Assembly: GCF_001651875.1 (NCBI RefSeq)
Contig: NZ_LNQB01000093.1
Coordinates: 24,357-69,782, forward strand
Reading direction: 5' to 3'
Source of the DNA: Sinorhizobium saheli
Lineage (GTDB): Bacteria; Pseudomonadota; Alphaproteobacteria; Rhizobiales; Rhizobiaceae
Length of the DNA: 45,426 bases
The notes beneath the pieces were generated by a model. The model did not search any database. It had not been told where the DNA came from and was given only the letters and a program-made list of their open reading frames with translations. This document shows, in pieces, positions 7,972-17,063 of this stretch. The translations under genes and the position numbers were made by a program. How positions within the stretch are numbered: position 1 is the first letter of the stretch; each line of letters opens with the position of its first letter.

Positions 7972-9144
7972 TTACGTTGTACGAAGGCGCCCGTCGAGCA
8001 CCAGCGATTCCGCGGTCAGTTCGCGATAGAGTTGCATCACATGGCTGGTCATCACGGAAGCGGCGAAACGGGACCTGAAGCGCTCCGCATCCGGCATCGT
8101 CCGGGCGGTCCAGCCCCCGTCGACGACCGCGGTCGCCATGCTCCGCGCGAGCGCCGCGGCATCGCCTGGTTCGACCAGCGCTTCGCTGTCGGCTCCAAGC
8201 ACCTCCGGGATGCCGCCGACCCGTGTGGCGATCACCGGCTTGCCGGCGGCGAGCGCTTCCAGAAGGATGTAGGGCATGGCTTCGGCGCGGGAGGGAATGA
8301 CGACGAAGCGCGCGAGGGCGAAAGCGTCGCGTGCCTTCATCGCCGGCCGCATGGTGATGCGGTCGCCAAGGCCCATCCCGAGGATCATCTCTTCATATTG
8401 CCGCTGCTGCGGCCCGTCGCCGACCATCACGGCGCGCAGGGGGCGGCCGATGATTTTCTCGGTCGCGGCAAAGCCCTCGACAAAGAGATCGGGACCCTTG
8501 AGGTCCCTCATCATGCCGATATAGAGGAAGTCGGCCGCCTCTGCCTCGGTCTCGACGCGCGCGAACTCGCTGTCGTCGATACCGTTGTAGATCAGCTCGC
8601 TGCGGCCGGGCGGGCGCCCGATCTTGGCGAAATAGGCCCGCCGCTCGAAATCGCAGACGAAGACGAGCGCGTCGGTGAGGTGCTCCTGCAGGCGCTCCAG
8701 CCGGAAGATGAATGCGCCGGAAAGCGATCGCCGCGGGTAGTGGAGGCTGCCCCCGTGCGGGGAATAAAGGCGGGCTACGCGATACTTGTTGACCCGCAGG
8801 GCTGAACCGATGATGCGTGCGAGCGCGCCGCCCTTGGCGCCATGCCCGTGCAGCACATCCGGTTGCAAACTCCTGATTTCCTTGTAGCTCTGCCAGAGCG
8901 CGGCGATGTCCGAGGCGCCGATGCCGCGATGGATCGGCACCCGGGTGACGCCGAGCGCCAGATAGGGGCGAACCTCATCGAAGAGCTTGTCCTCGTAGGC
9001 GCCGCCGGTGATGCTGTCGCACAGGATGCCGACCTGGTGTCCGGCATTCGCATGAGCCTCCGCCAGATCGCGAACGTGCCGGAAGATGCCGCCGACCGGC
9101 GATCTGAAGCAATGCAGGATGCGCAAGGGGCGTTCGCTCGACAT
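7972..9144 (-). CDS. GT4-type glycosyltransferase (first of two in the cluster)
   Basis: GT-B glycosyltransferase of 390 aa acting in the cytoplasm on the lipid-linked oligosaccharide. The N-terminal domain shows LRILHCFRSPVGGIFRHVRD and DVLHGHGAKGG. The C-terminal donor domain shows FLYIGMMRDLKGPDLFVEGF and PSRAEAMPYILLEALAAGKP with the two glutamates typical of GT4. It starts with ATG 5 bp after the stop of the export lipoprotein gene. The protein aligns along its length with the product of 3896-5113 (same PVGG/SGGG loop, same PSR-EAM-Y motif), so the cluster carries a duplicated glycosyltransferase. Sugar specificity is not visible. Confidence 0.9.
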   Translation of the reverse strand: MSSERPLRILHCFRSPVGGIFRHVRDLAEAHANAGHQVGILCDSITGGAYEDKLFDEVRPYLALGVTRVPIHRGIGASDIAALWQSYKEIRSLQPDVLHGHGAKGGALARIIGSALRVNKYRVARLYSPHGGSLHYPRRSLSGAFIFRLERLQEHLTDALVFVCDFERRAYFAKIGRPPGRSELIYNGIDDSEFARVETEAEAADFLYIGMMRDLKGPDLFVEGFAATEKIIGRPLRAVMVGDGPQQRQYEEMILGMGLGDRITMRPAMKARDAFALARFVVIPSRAEAMPYILLEALAAGKPVIATRVGGIPEVLGADSEALVEPGDAAALARSMATAVVDGGWTARTMPDAERFRSRFAASVMTSHVMQLYRELTAESLVLDGRLRTT

Positions 9145-9149
9145 GGAGG

Positions 9150-9725
9150 TCAGAACAGCCGTTCGCGCACATAGATCGTGTCGCCGGCCAGAACCGGGTC
9201 GGTTATCGGCACGCGACCGGTGATGATGCGGCCGTTGAGCTTGCGGGTGATGTCGGCGCTCGACTGGTTGGCCCGCGGCGTGAAGCCGCCGGCGACAGCG
9301 ATCGCGTTCTGGACCGTCATCCCCGGAACGTAGGCATACTGGCCGGCCTGACCCACTTCGCCCATGATGAAGACGGAGCGATAGCGATCGACCTCGATCG
9401 TCACGTCCGGATCCTTGAGGAAACCCTCGCGCAGCTTCGCGGCGATCATGCCTTCCAGTTCCGGAAGCGTATGTCCGCGCGACGGCACGGCTCCGACGAG
9501 CGGGAAGGCCACGTAGCCGGCCTGGTCGACCGTGTAGGTGCCGCTGAGGCTCGGCTGCTCGAAGACGTTGATGCGAAGTCGGTCGCCGCTGTCGAGCCTG
9601 TAGGGCTGGATCGTCGCCTCGCTGAAACCCTTGGGCGCCGGCTGATAGTTCGTGCAGCCCCCGACAAGCGCCGACAATATCGCCACGGCGAAAGCGCGCG
9701 TTCTGATGCTGGCTGCGGTCGACAT
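9150..9725 (-). CDS. Wza-type polysaccharide export lipoprotein
   Basis: Predicted outer-membrane lipoprotein of 191 aa for polysaccharide export. A basic N-terminus and hydrophobic segment end in a lipobox, SALVGGC. The polysaccharide export (Poly_export) domain follows (YRLDSGDRLRINVFEQPSLS, then VDQAGYVAFPLVGAV), then one SLBB-like domain (VFIMGEVGQAGQYAYVPGMT). It is shorter than E. coli Wza (about 380 aa) and lacks the C-terminal amphipathic helix that forms the Wza pore, like the short rhizobial ExoF/GumB-type members. Start chosen at ATG 9725; a GTG at 9752 is possible. First gene of the minus-strand polysaccharide operon and divergent from the Wzc-like gene. Confidence 0.88.
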   Translation of the reverse strand: MSTAASIRTRAFAVAILSALVGGCTNYQPAPKGFSEATIQPYRLDSGDRLRINVFEQPSLSGTYTVDQAGYVAFPLVGAVPSRGHTLPELEGMIAAKLREGFLKDPDVTIEVDRYRSVFIMGEVGQAGQYAYVPGMTVQNAIAVAGGFTPRANQSSADITRKLNGRIITGRVPITDPVLAGDTIYVRERLF

Positions 9726-9781
9726 GCGGTCATGGGCTCCGGAAACGATCACCTCTCGCCAACGTTATCGATCCGTTAGGG

Positions 9782-9938
9782 TTAATAGCCGGTAAACCCG
9801 ATGCCGGATTCTCGACGGGCCCTGCTGCGTGTCTCCTTAAATCGACCTCGATTAGGGACAAAGACATGCAGCAATTCAAAATGCGCAACCGGCGGGCAGG
9901 CGCCCTCGCGGTTGCAACCGAAGTTAACCGTTGCGTTA
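9782..9938. promoter_or_regulatory. Divergent polysaccharide promoter region with CtrA-like half sites
   Basis: Two imperfect matches to the CtrA pattern TTAA-N7-TTAA lie between the divergent polysaccharide genes: TTAA-N7-TAAA at 9782-9796 and TTAA-N7-GTTA at 9924-9938. Each deviates by one or two bases in its second half. No clear -35/-10 pair was recognised. The element between them is a repeat (family B). Confidence 0.25.
9823..9886 (+). repeat. Palindromic intergenic repeat, family B, copy 1 (short)
   Basis: About 64 bp matching 22026-22090 with few changes. The core is an inverted repeat around TCCTTAAATCGAcCTCGATT, followed by GACATGCAGCAATTCAAA. This copy ends before the GC-rich hairpin present in the second copy. 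It lies inside the divergent promoter region of the polysaccharide genes. Confidence 0.8.
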
Positions 9939-9987
9939 CCATGTTCCTTTACCGTCCGGGCGGATGAAGAAGCTTCGGAGTGCGGGC

Positions 9988-12120
9988 ATGTCGGGTCTCG
10001 GCGGTGAGCATGTGGATATCGATCTTGGCGGGCTCGCCCGCGCCATCTGGCAGCGCCGCACCAGGGTGCTGCTCGTAACGGTCGGCGCCGCGGCCATCGC
10101 CTTTGCCGCAGCGAAGACGATGGCCCCCGATTACGAAGGCGAGGCGCGCATACTGATCGAGTCGCGCGAACCCGAATTCAGCGGCTCCGCCCAGGCTTCG
10201 CAGAGCGCTTCCGACCGGATTTTCGACGAGTCCGGCATCCTCAGCCAGGTGCAGGTCCTGCGTTCCGCCGACCTGATCAAGCAGGTCGCACGCAACATGA
10301 AGCTGCATGAGCTCGAGGAGTTCGATCCCTCGGCTCGTCCCTCCGCCGTTTCCGACCTGCTGGTGATGCTCCGCCTCAAGAAGAATCCGCTCGAATTGCC
10401 GCCGGAGGAGCGGATCCTGAAGGAGTTCAATGAAAAGCTGCAGGTCTACCAGGTCGAAAAGTCGCGTGTGATCGCCATCGGCTTCACCTCGAAAGATCCG
10501 AGACTTGCGGCCGCCATCCCGAACGAGATGGCCAAGGTCTATCTTTCGCTGCAGAGCGGCGCGAAACTCGATTCCAATTCCGAGGCGAGCCGCTGGCTGG
10601 AGCCGGAAATTGCCAATCTGCGCGAGAAGGTGCGCGAGGCGGAGGCGAAGGTTGCGGCCTACCGCGCCGAGTCGGGCCTGCTTCCGACCGGCGAAACCCA
10701 GAATTTCGCCACCCGCCAGTTGAGCGACATCTCGGCGGAGCTCGCGCGGGTGCGCGGGGAGCGGGCAAACGCGGCGGCGCGCGCCCAGGGCGTGCGCGCG
10801 GCCCTTGCCGACGGCCGCTCGGCCGACACGCTCGCCGATATCGTCGGCTCGCCGATGATCCAGCGCCTCAAGGAAAACCGCGCCAATGTCCAGGCGCAGA
10901 TCGCCGACCTTTCGACTTCCTTGCTCGACGGTCATCCGCGCCTGAAGGGGCTGAAATCCCAGCTCGAGGGGATCGAAGGACAGATCCGGGCGGAGACGCG
11001 GAAGATCCTCGCCAGCCTCGACAACGAGGCGAGGGTCGGGCAACTGCGTGAACAGCAGCTGATGCAGCAGTTGAACTCGCTCAAGGCGCAGTCGGCGCAA
11101 GCGGGCGAGGAGGAAGTGGGGCTCAGGGCCCTGGAGCGCGAGGCGGCGGCGCAGCGCCAGCTTTTGGAGACCTACCTTGCGCGCTATCGCGAGGCGACGT
11201 CCCGCACGGTCGCGAACGCGACGCCCGCCGATGCGCGGGTGATCTCGGGCGCCGTCGTTCCGACCAGCCAAAGCTTCCCGAAGGTATTGCCGATCACCAT
11301 CGTTGCGGCGCTGGCGAGCTTCCTGGTGAGCTGCGTCGTCATCATGCTCGGCGAGCTCTTCAGCGGCCGTGCGCTGAGGCCGGTCGACTTGCCGGAGGCG
11401 CCGCCTGCCCGTCCGCCCGCGCAGGCGCTCGCCATCCCGGACGGCATCGAGGAAATTCCCGCGCCCGCCCTCGTGCCGGACGAGCCGGCGGAAAGGGAGG
11501 CGGAAGAGGTCGAAATCGCGATGGAGCACGATTTCTCGATCGAAGCGGTCGCGGATCATCTTCGCGCGAATGCCGTGCAGGTCGCCGTCGCCGTGTCACC
11601 CGGCGGCGATGAAGGCTCGACAGCGACCGTGATGCTGGCCCGACTTCTGGCCGAAGAGGAGCAGAAGGTCGTGCTGATCGACCTCTCGGGCTCGGCTTGC
11701 CCGACGCGGCTGATGGCGCAGTCGGCAAGCCTTGCCGGCATTACCAATCTGCTGACCGGCGAAGTCGCGTTTTCCGAGTCGATCCATGCCGACCGCTTTT
11801 CCGCAGCGCATGTCATACCGCATGGCGACGCCGATCCGCACGCGGCGATGCGCGGCATCGATCGGCTGCAGATGATCGTCGATGCGCTCACCAGCGCCTA
11901 TGACTTGGTGCTGATCGAATGCGGCGCGGCGGATGCGGCCGCGATCGCCAAGGTGGCGCGGCGCGAGGGAACCGAGATCATCCTCTCCGCCCCGGCCGTC
12001 AGCGATGACGAGATCGTCGAGGCGCTGACCAGCTTCGGAGAGGCGGGCTACCGCGACGTCGTGCTGATGACCGGACAGGGCAGAAGCGGCCCCGAGTTTC
12101 CCGATCGGCGCGCCGCCTGA
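9988..12120 (+). CDS. Wzc/GumC-type chain-length protein with degenerate ATPase domain
   Basis: Inner-membrane polysaccharide co-polymerase of about 710 aa. It has a Wzz domain with TM1 (about residues 27-43), a long periplasmic coiled coil (about 180-400), a second membrane helix (about 432-457) preceded by a proline motif, a Pro/Glu-rich linker, and a C-terminal MinD/BY-kinase-like domain (about 530-700). In that domain the Walker A region reads SPGGDEGSTATVMLAR, without the lysine of the usual GEGKST. Walker A' reads VVLIDLSGS, and the Walker B position reads LVLIECGAA with Glu for Asp. No C-terminal tyrosine cluster is present. It therefore looks like a pseudo-kinase retaining a structural role. 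Start chosen at ATG 9988 behind GGAG with a 7-base spacer; upstream starts at 9931 and 9964 lack a good site. Confidence 0.85.
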   Translation: MSGLGGEHVDIDLGGLARAIWQRRTRVLLVTVGAAAIAFAAAKTMAPDYEGEARILIESREPEFSGSAQASQSASDRIFDESGILSQVQVLRSADLIKQVARNMKLHELEEFDPSARPSAVSDLLVMLRLKKNPLELPPEERILKEFNEKLQVYQVEKSRVIAIGFTSKDPRLAAAIPNEMAKVYLSLQSGAKLDSNSEASRWLEPEIANLREKVREAEAKVAAYRAESGLLPTGETQNFATRQLSDISAELARVRGERANAAARAQGVRAALADGRSADTLADIVGSPMIQRLKENRANVQAQIADLSTSLLDGHPRLKGLKSQLEGIEGQIRAETRKILASLDNEARVGQLREQQLMQQLNSLKAQSAQAGEEEVGLRALEREAAAQRQLLETYLARYREATSRTVANATPADARVISGAVVPTSQSFPKVLPITIVAALASFLVSCVVIMLGELFSGRALRPVDLPEAPPARPPAQALAIPDGIEEIPAPALVPDEPAEREAEEVEIAMEHDFSIEAVADHLRANAVQVAVAVSPGGDEGSTATVMLARLLAEEEQKVVLIDLSGSACPTRLMAQSASLAGITNLLTGEVAFSESIHADRFSAAHVIPHGDADPHAAMRGIDRLQMIVDALTSAYDLVLIECGAADAAAIAKVARREGTEIILSAPAVSDDEIVEALTSFGEAGYRDVVLMTGQGRSGPEFPDRRAA

Positions 12121-12127
12121 CGAGGTA

Positions 12128-13381
12128 TCAACCGTCCTCGGTATCGGTGGCGGATGCCGTTGCCTGCCGGCGCTGCCGCTGTCGTTGAACGAAGGCATAG
12201 AGCGTCTTGTTGGCCTTGATCGCCCGCTTCGCCCCAGCGGCTGTCCGGTGGGCGGCGGCGGCCAGGTATCCGCGCGCTGTCATGGGCAGGATGATGTCCT
12301 GCAGGGGAGTCTCGATCGTGCACCAGGACCGCTTGTAGGCCTGGTCGCCGATGCCGAAGTCGAAGAGGGTCACGCCGTCGGCGCAAAAGCGTTCGATCAT
12401 TCGATAGTACAGCAACTCCCCGGGGCTGCTGTCGGCGGCGAATTCATCGATCGAACCGAACTGGCAGACGACGTGGTCGCCTTTGCGGGCAATGCCGGAG
12501 ATCGCGACAACGCGGCCCTCGTGCGCCCCCTTGAGCCTGATCGCGTTCATTTCCAAGGGTCTTCTGTCCTCCCGCGCGGATGCTCCGGCATCGATGAGCG
12601 CGTGAAAGAAGGCGCGTGTCTCGGGGGTGCGAAAAGCATCCGGCAACCCCTGCGCCTCGAAGCGTGCGGCCTTCTGCCGGAAGAACGTCTCGAGCAGGGC
12701 GAGGGCCTCACCACTTTCGCGGGCGATCACATAGTCGTAGCCGCCCATCTCGGCCAGGCGGCGTTCGGACAGGCGCATCTTCTTGCGCCGCCGCCGGGCG
12801 TTGATCTGGACGAGCGTGTGCTCGACGGTGCCGAGGAGCGGCAACTGGAACGAGGCATTCGGGTTTTGATTTGCCGGCAGGCCGGCGAGGGGGTGCGCCG
12901 CGCCGCGCCACGCCGCCGGCATTCTGTCAAGCACGACGACATCGGCAAATCGGCGGAGCGCACGCGCAAGGCCCGTGGTGAGCGCAGCGGCAATCTCTCC
13001 CTGCGACATCCCGTCGATCCCGCTGCCGAACAGTCCGGTGTTGAGATTGCTGTGCTCCGAACCGATGAGGCGGGCCGTCCGGAAAAATGCACGGCGCTCG
13101 ACCTCGAACGGCAGGAGGAAGAGCAGCCGGCCGCCGATCGTTCCCCGCACGATCCTCAAGTCGCTCTTGTGCGTCGCCTTCCACGCCGCGCACCAATCGA
13201 AGCTCTGGAACAGGGAATTGCGATTGCTCTCATCGAGGGCGCGCCATTCCGCTTCGAGGGAAACCATGTCGGAATGGACAGACATCGCGATCCTATCGGT
13301 ATCGCAACGCTCGGCCTGGGCCGCCGAAACATGCCGCATGGCATTGCTCAAAGGGGCAAGGATGAAATCGGTATTGGGCAT
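12128..13381 (-). CDS. GNAT/FemAB-like acyltransferase (BcsL/CelD family)
   Basis: Protein of about 417 aa of the acetyltransf_6 (GNAT) family, found in rhizobial polysaccharide clusters and thought to acylate the sugar polymer or its precursor. The N-terminal half has SLFQSFDWCAAWKATH. The C-terminal GNAT core has VVAISGIARKGDHVVCQFGS and a late GVTLFDFGIGDQAYKRSWC, the usual signature of this family. It is soluble by inspection. Start chosen at ATG 13381; starts at 13432 (upstream) and 13339 (downstream) are possible. It converges on the Wzc-like gene with 7 bp between the two stop codons. Confidence 0.8.
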   Translation of the reverse strand: MPNTDFILAPLSNAMRHVSAAQAERCDTDRIAMSVHSDMVSLEAEWRALDESNRNSLFQSFDWCAAWKATHKSDLRIVRGTIGGRLLFLLPFEVERRAFFRTARLIGSEHSNLNTGLFGSGIDGMSQGEIAAALTTGLARALRRFADVVVLDRMPAAWRGAAHPLAGLPANQNPNASFQLPLLGTVEHTLVQINARRRRKKMRLSERRLAEMGGYDYVIARESGEALALLETFFRQKAARFEAQGLPDAFRTPETRAFFHALIDAGASAREDRRPLEMNAIRLKGAHEGRVVAISGIARKGDHVVCQFGSIDEFAADSSPGELLYYRMIERFCADGVTLFDFGIGDQAYKRSWCTIETPLQDIILPMTARGYLAAAAHRTAAGAKRAIKANKTLYAFVQRQRQRRQATASATDTEDG

Positions 13382-13712
13382 CTGGTCTCGATCCGCGTGC
13401 GTGATGTGCCATTGAAGCGGAAATATTGCCAAATCCGATTAATCCGGCCGCGTGAGCGAGAACGCGGTTAGCAAAGCGTGAACCGCGCCGTTTCGGGTGG
13501 AAAGACAATCGCCGAATTTGGTGGGATGGGTCCATCGACAAGGTGACCCGCAACATTACGGCGATCCCCGGTGCCGATCTTCGACGTGCTTGAAGCTGCG
13601 GGAAGGGCATTTTAAAGCGGGACGCGCTCACATGCCTTCGCGCCACCGCTCTATCCGTTTGTCTTGCCGCATTTGTGCGACGTCAGGTGATGCCACCTGA
13701 CTGCAAACTGCT
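13382..13712. other. Intergenic region upstream of the acyltransferase gene
   Basis: About 330 bp without a gene. The first half has no recognised signal beyond a presumed promoter for the acyltransferase gene (not located). The second half is occupied by family A repeat copy 2. Confidence 0.5.
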
Positions 13713-13715
13713 TTA
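13611..13715 (+). repeat. Palindromic intergenic repeat, family A, copy 2
   Basis: About 105 bp. The outer ends pair (TAAAGC with GCTTTA) and the terminal hairpin is GTCAGGTgatgccACCTGAC. This is the fullest copy and defines the unit. The TAA stop of the phosphoesterase gene is formed by its outer end. Confidence 0.85.
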
Positions 13716-14453
13716 GTCCAGGAAGCCCGTGGCGAGCGCCTTTGCCCATTCGGGCCGCCCACGCTCGGCGGCGAGCCGCGACATCGCCATGTGGTCATAG
13801 CGGACGCAACGAAAGGCCGCGGTCCAGCCGCCGTCCGCGTGCTCGACGATGGCGTAGCGCGCATCCGGCGAGCCGGTCTCGACCTTGTGCGCAACGGGCC
13901 GGTCGTCGTCATAGCCGGGACAGCCGACGCTGCCGGGATTGACGAGGAGGCGGCCGTCCGCGAGCCGCACCGCGCGCGGGATATGGGTGTGGCCGCAGAG
14001 GATCACCGGATAAGCGATGCCCTCGGCAAAACGCTCGATGCTCTGCCGCGTCGCCATGTGTAGCGTCCCGTCCGCCGTCAGCGCTTCCATCCAGTAGGTC
14101 TCGTCGCTTGCCGGCGTGCCATGGCAGAGAAAGAGTGCGTTCCGGTAGGCGAGCGTTTCCGGCAGGGCGGCGAGCCACGCCTCGTGGGCAGGTTCGAGCT
14201 GAGCGTGAGCGCTGCGGTCGGACAGTCCCATGCGGGCCGGATCGAGCGTCGTCAGATACCGGTCGTGATTGCCGCGGATCGCCGGGATGTCGCGCCCGAT
14301 CAGGATATCGGCCGTGCGGGCGGCGTTGAGCGGCCCGCTCAGGTGGTCGCCGAGATTGACGATGGCGTCGATGCCGAGAGCGCCGATGTCGGCGAGCACC
14401 GCCTCGAGGGCGAGGTCGTTGCCGTGAATGTCGGAAATGACGGCGATCTTCAT
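13713..14453 (-). CDS. Metallophosphoesterase (YfcE/MJ0936-like)
   Basis: Calcineurin-like phosphoesterase of 246 aa, cytoplasmic. All metal-binding blocks are present: DIHGN near the start (Asp8, His10), LGDHLSG, RGNHDR, the single His in FLCHGTP and CGHTHIP. Such enzymes hydrolyse phosphodiesters or phosphomonoesters with two Mn/Fe ions; the substrate is unknown. It is preceded by the DUF2842 gene 18 bp upstream on the same strand, so the two are probably co-transcribed. The stop codon is made by the outer end of a palindromic repeat. Confidence 0.88.
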   Translation of the reverse strand: MKIAVISDIHGNDLALEAVLADIGALGIDAIVNLGDHLSGPLNAARTADILIGRDIPAIRGNHDRYLTTLDPARMGLSDRSAHAQLEPAHEAWLAALPETLAYRNALFLCHGTPASDETYWMEALTADGTLHMATRQSIERFAEGIAYPVILCGHTHIPRAVRLADGRLLVNPGSVGCPGYDDDRPVAHKVETGSPDARYAIVEHADGGWTAAFRCVRYDHMAMSRLAAERGRPEWAKALATGFLD

Positions 14454-14471
14454 CGTCGGGCCGCCTGCCAG

Positions 14472-14684
14472 TCAGCGATTGCCGGCCGGTTTCTCCATCC
14501 ATTTGATGATCAGCATCGCCGGAAGGATCCACAAGAGGCCGGTAAGGAAGAAATAGAGGAGATGCACCCACCAGGGCGAAGCGCCGAGCAGCAGCGAGGC
14601 GAAGGTGACCGCCGTCAGCGCATAGACGATGACCAGGATGATGATGAGGACGGTGCCGATCAGTTTTCTGAGGCGTACGGGCAT
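14472..14684 (-). CDS. DUF2842 small membrane protein
   Basis: Protein of 70 aa with two hydrophobic helices ([18 protein letters not shown] and [20 protein letters not shown]) and a basic N-terminus ([10 protein letters not shown]). It ends in [10 protein letters not shown], the pattern of the alphaproteobacterial DUF2842 family, whose function is unknown. Start chosen at ATG 14684 behind an AGAAGAAA stretch. It is probably co-transcribed with the phosphoesterase gene and is divergent from ctaA. Confidence 0.8.
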   Translation of the reverse strand: MPVRLRKLIGTVLIIILVIVYALTAVTFASLLLGASPWWVHLLYFFLTGLLWILPAMLIIKWMEKPAGNR

Positions 14685-14884
14685 TTTTCTTCTTTCGGAC
14701 GGCGGCAATCGGAGCGGGATGCGGACGAGTGTACCTCTCGCCGGCAGCTTTGGCGTGGGCCGCGACGGCATGCCGCAAAGGCTTCGGCCTTGTTTTGCAC
14801 GGCACTCTGGTGCAAATCAACGGCTTTCAGACGGGAGGCAGGCGCGCGAGCGCCGCACCCGTCAGGTACAACAAGGGAAAGGTC

Positions 14885-15988
14885 ATGGCCCAGGCCGAAT
14901 TGGCAACAGAACAGGTGCTCCTGAGCGAGATCGGAAGAACCGCGCGCAACCGCCGGCAGATCCGCGGCTGGCTGGCCGTCGTGCTTTTTGCGCTCTTTGC
15001 CCTGGTGCTCGTCGGCGGTGCGACGCGACTTACGGAATCCGGCCTCTCGATCACCGAATGGAAGCCGATCCACGGCGTCATTCCGCCGCTGTCGGCGGCG
15101 GAATGGGAAGAGGAGTTCCGCCTCTACCAGCGCATTCCGCAGTACGAGCAGCTCAACAAGGACATGACGGTCGAGGAATTCAAGACCATCTTCTGGTGGG
15201 AATGGGCGCATCGTCTGCTGGCGCGGAGCATCGGCGTGGTCTTCGCCGTGCCGCTTTTCTTCTTCTGGGTCACCGGGCGGATTGAGCGGCGATTGCGGCT
15301 GCCGCTCCTCGGCATTCTGGCGCTCGGCGGCTTTCAGGGCTTCATCGGCTGGTGGATGGTCTCTTCCGGCCTGGTCGAGCGGACAGAAGTCAGCCAGTAC
15401 CGTCTCGCCACGCATCTCGTCATTGCCTGCCTGATCTTTGGCGCCTGCATGTGGATCTTCCGCGGACTTTGTCCGCATTCCGGCGACGCGCCGCCGACGA
15501 AAAGGTCGCAGACGGTGGCCGGCATCATCGCTGCCCTCGGCCTCTTCCAGATCTATCTGGGCGCGCTCGTCGCGGGCCTGGATGCGGGACTGTCCTATAA
15601 CACCTGGCCGCTGATGGACGGCGCCATCGTGCCGGCGGACCTGTTCGTGCAGCAACCGGCCTGGATCAATCTCTTCGAAAATCCGAAGACCGTGCAGTTC
15701 GTCCACCGGGTCGGCGCCTATCTGCTGTTCGCGGTGGCGCTCTGGCACATGGTCACGTCATGGCGCGACGCGCCGGGAACGACGCATGCCCGCCGTTCCG
15801 TGCTCCTGTTCGGCTTGGTGACGCTCCAGGCGGCGATCGGCATCACCACGCTTCTCCTGCAGGTGCCGATCGGCTGGGGCGTTCTGCACCAGGCGGGCGC
15901 CTTGATCGTGCTGGGTTTTGCTATCGCCCACTGGCGCGGCTTTGTCGGCGAATATCCGAGAGAGACGGCGATCGAAGTTCGCGATTGA
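14885..15988 (+). CDS. ctaA: Heme A synthase (COX15/CtaA)
   Basis: Inner-membrane enzyme of 367 aa that oxidises the C8 methyl of heme O to the formyl group of heme A for aa3-type cytochrome oxidase. Eight hydrophobic helices are visible. The conserved heme-ligand histidines are present in [37 protein letters not shown] and [13 protein letters not shown], and the family motif [12 protein letters not shown] follows helix 1. The long N-terminus before helix 1 is typical of the alphaproteobacterial/mitochondrial type 2 proteins. Start chosen at ATG 14885 with AAGGGAAAGG just upstream; the frame is open further upstream without a good site. It is convergent with argC. Confidence 0.93.
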   Translation: MAQAELATEQVLLSEIGRTARNRRQIRGWLAVVLFALFALVLVGGATRLTESGLSITEWKPIHGVIPPLSAAEWEEEFRLYQRIPQYEQLNKDMTVEEFKTIFWWEWAHRLLARSIGVVFAVPLFFFWVTGRIERRLRLPLLGILALGGFQGFIGWWMVSSGLVERTEVSQYRLATHLVIACLIFGACMWIFRGLCPHSGDAPPTKRSQTVAGIIAALGLFQIYLGALVAGLDAGLSYNTWPLMDGAIVPADLFVQQPAWINLFENPKTVQFVHRVGAYLLFAVALWHMVTSWRDAPGTTHARRSVLLFGLVTLQAAIGITTLLLQVPIGWGVLHQAGALIVLGFAIAHWRGFVGEYPRETAIEVRD

Positions 15989-16047
15989 TCGGGGCCTCAC
16001 CTGTAGCGGCGAGGGGGTTGGCGGGCTCCCGGTTCTTCTCCGCCCTA

Positions 16048-16980
16048 TCAGGCGGAAAGCATCAGATCCATGTTCTGGACTGCCGCCCCGGAGGCGCCCT
16101 TGCCGAGGTTGTCGAGCAGCGCCACCAGGTTGACATGCGCGCCGCCGTCGGTGCCGAAGGCGAAGAGCTTCATCGTGTCCTTGCCGGCGAGCGCGGTCGC
16201 ATCGATCCGCGCGAGCTTGGCGCTTTCGTCAAGCGGCACGACCTCGACGATCGACTGGCCGGCATAGTGGGCGACGAGGGCGGCATGGATGCTTTCGAGC
16301 GTCGCGCCGGGGGCGAGCTCCTCGAGATAGAGCGGCACCTGAACGATCATGCCCTGCGGGAACTTGCCGACGGACGGCGCGAAGATCGGCGCGCGCTCGA
16401 GAAGCCCGTGCATCTTCATCTCCGGCACGTGCTTGTGCTTGAGGGTGAGCCCGTAGAGGAAATGCGGCGCGGTGATGCGGTCGGGATGGCTCTCGTCTTC
16501 CATCTGCGCGATCATCTGCTTGCCGCCGCCGGTGTAGCCCGAAACCGCATTGACGGTGACCGGATAACCATCCGGCAGGATGCCGGCCTGGCGTAGGGGC
16601 CGGATCAGGGCGATCGCCCCGGTCGGGTAGCAGCCGGGATTGGCGACATGGCGCGCATCGCGAATCTTCGCCGGCTGCGCCTTGTCCATCTCGGCGAAGC
16701 CGTAGGCCCAATCGGGCGCGACGCGATGGGCGGTCGAGGTATCGATGATGCGCACGCGGTTGTTGCCGGCGACCATGGCGACGGCCTCGCGCGAGGCATC
16801 GTCGGGCAGGCAGAGGATGGCGATGTCGGCGCCGTTCAGGAGCTCTTCGCGCATTGCCGCATTGCGGCGTTCCGCCTCCGGGATCGACAGGAGTTCGAGA
16901 TCCGTGCGACCGGCCATGCGTGCACGGATCTGCAGGCCCGTGGTGCCGTGTTCGCCATCGATGAAGATCTTCGGTTTCAT
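16048..16980 (-). CDS. argC: N-acetyl-gamma-glutamyl-phosphate reductase (type 2)
   Basis: Cytoplasmic enzyme of 310 aa in arginine synthesis that reduces N-acetylglutamyl 5-phosphate with NADPH to the semialdehyde. It is the short (type 2) form. The Rossmann start [17 protein letters not shown] lies at residues 5-21, and the catalytic cysteine is in [12 protein letters not shown]. The central [11 protein letters not shown] motif and HKHVPEM are also present. Start chosen at ATG 16980 behind CAGGAAAAATC; the frame is open 24 bp further. It follows speB on the same strand after 83 bp, which joins arginine synthesis with a gene of arginine/agmatine breakdown, although co-transcription is not certain. 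Confidence 0.93.
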   Translation of the reverse strand: MKPKIFIDGEHGTTGLQIRARMAGRTDLELLSIPEAERRNAAMREELLNGADIAILCLPDDASREAVAMVAGNNRVRIIDTSTAHRVAPDWAYGFAEMDKAQPAKIRDARHVANPGCYPTGAIALIRPLRQAGILPDGYPVTVNAVSGYTGGGKQMIAQMEDESHPDRITAPHFLYGLTLKHKHVPEMKMHGLLERAPIFAPSVGKFPQGMIVQVPLYLEELAPGATLESIHAALVAHYAGQSIVEVVPLDESAKLARIDATALAGKDTMKLFAFGTDGGAHVNLVALLDNLGKGASGAAVQNMDLMLSA

Positions 16981-17063
16981 GATTTTTCCTGCTCCCGCAG
17001 ACATTTACGGAACTTTCCGGAATCAGCCTGGCATCGAATTGAATCTGTTTGTCAACGCGGCGC

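Noticed and set aside
9949..11559. Long minus-strand frame of 536 aa opposite the Wzc-like gene
   Set aside because: High G+C shadow frame; the plus-strand protein has clear Wzz domains and the minus-strand one has none.
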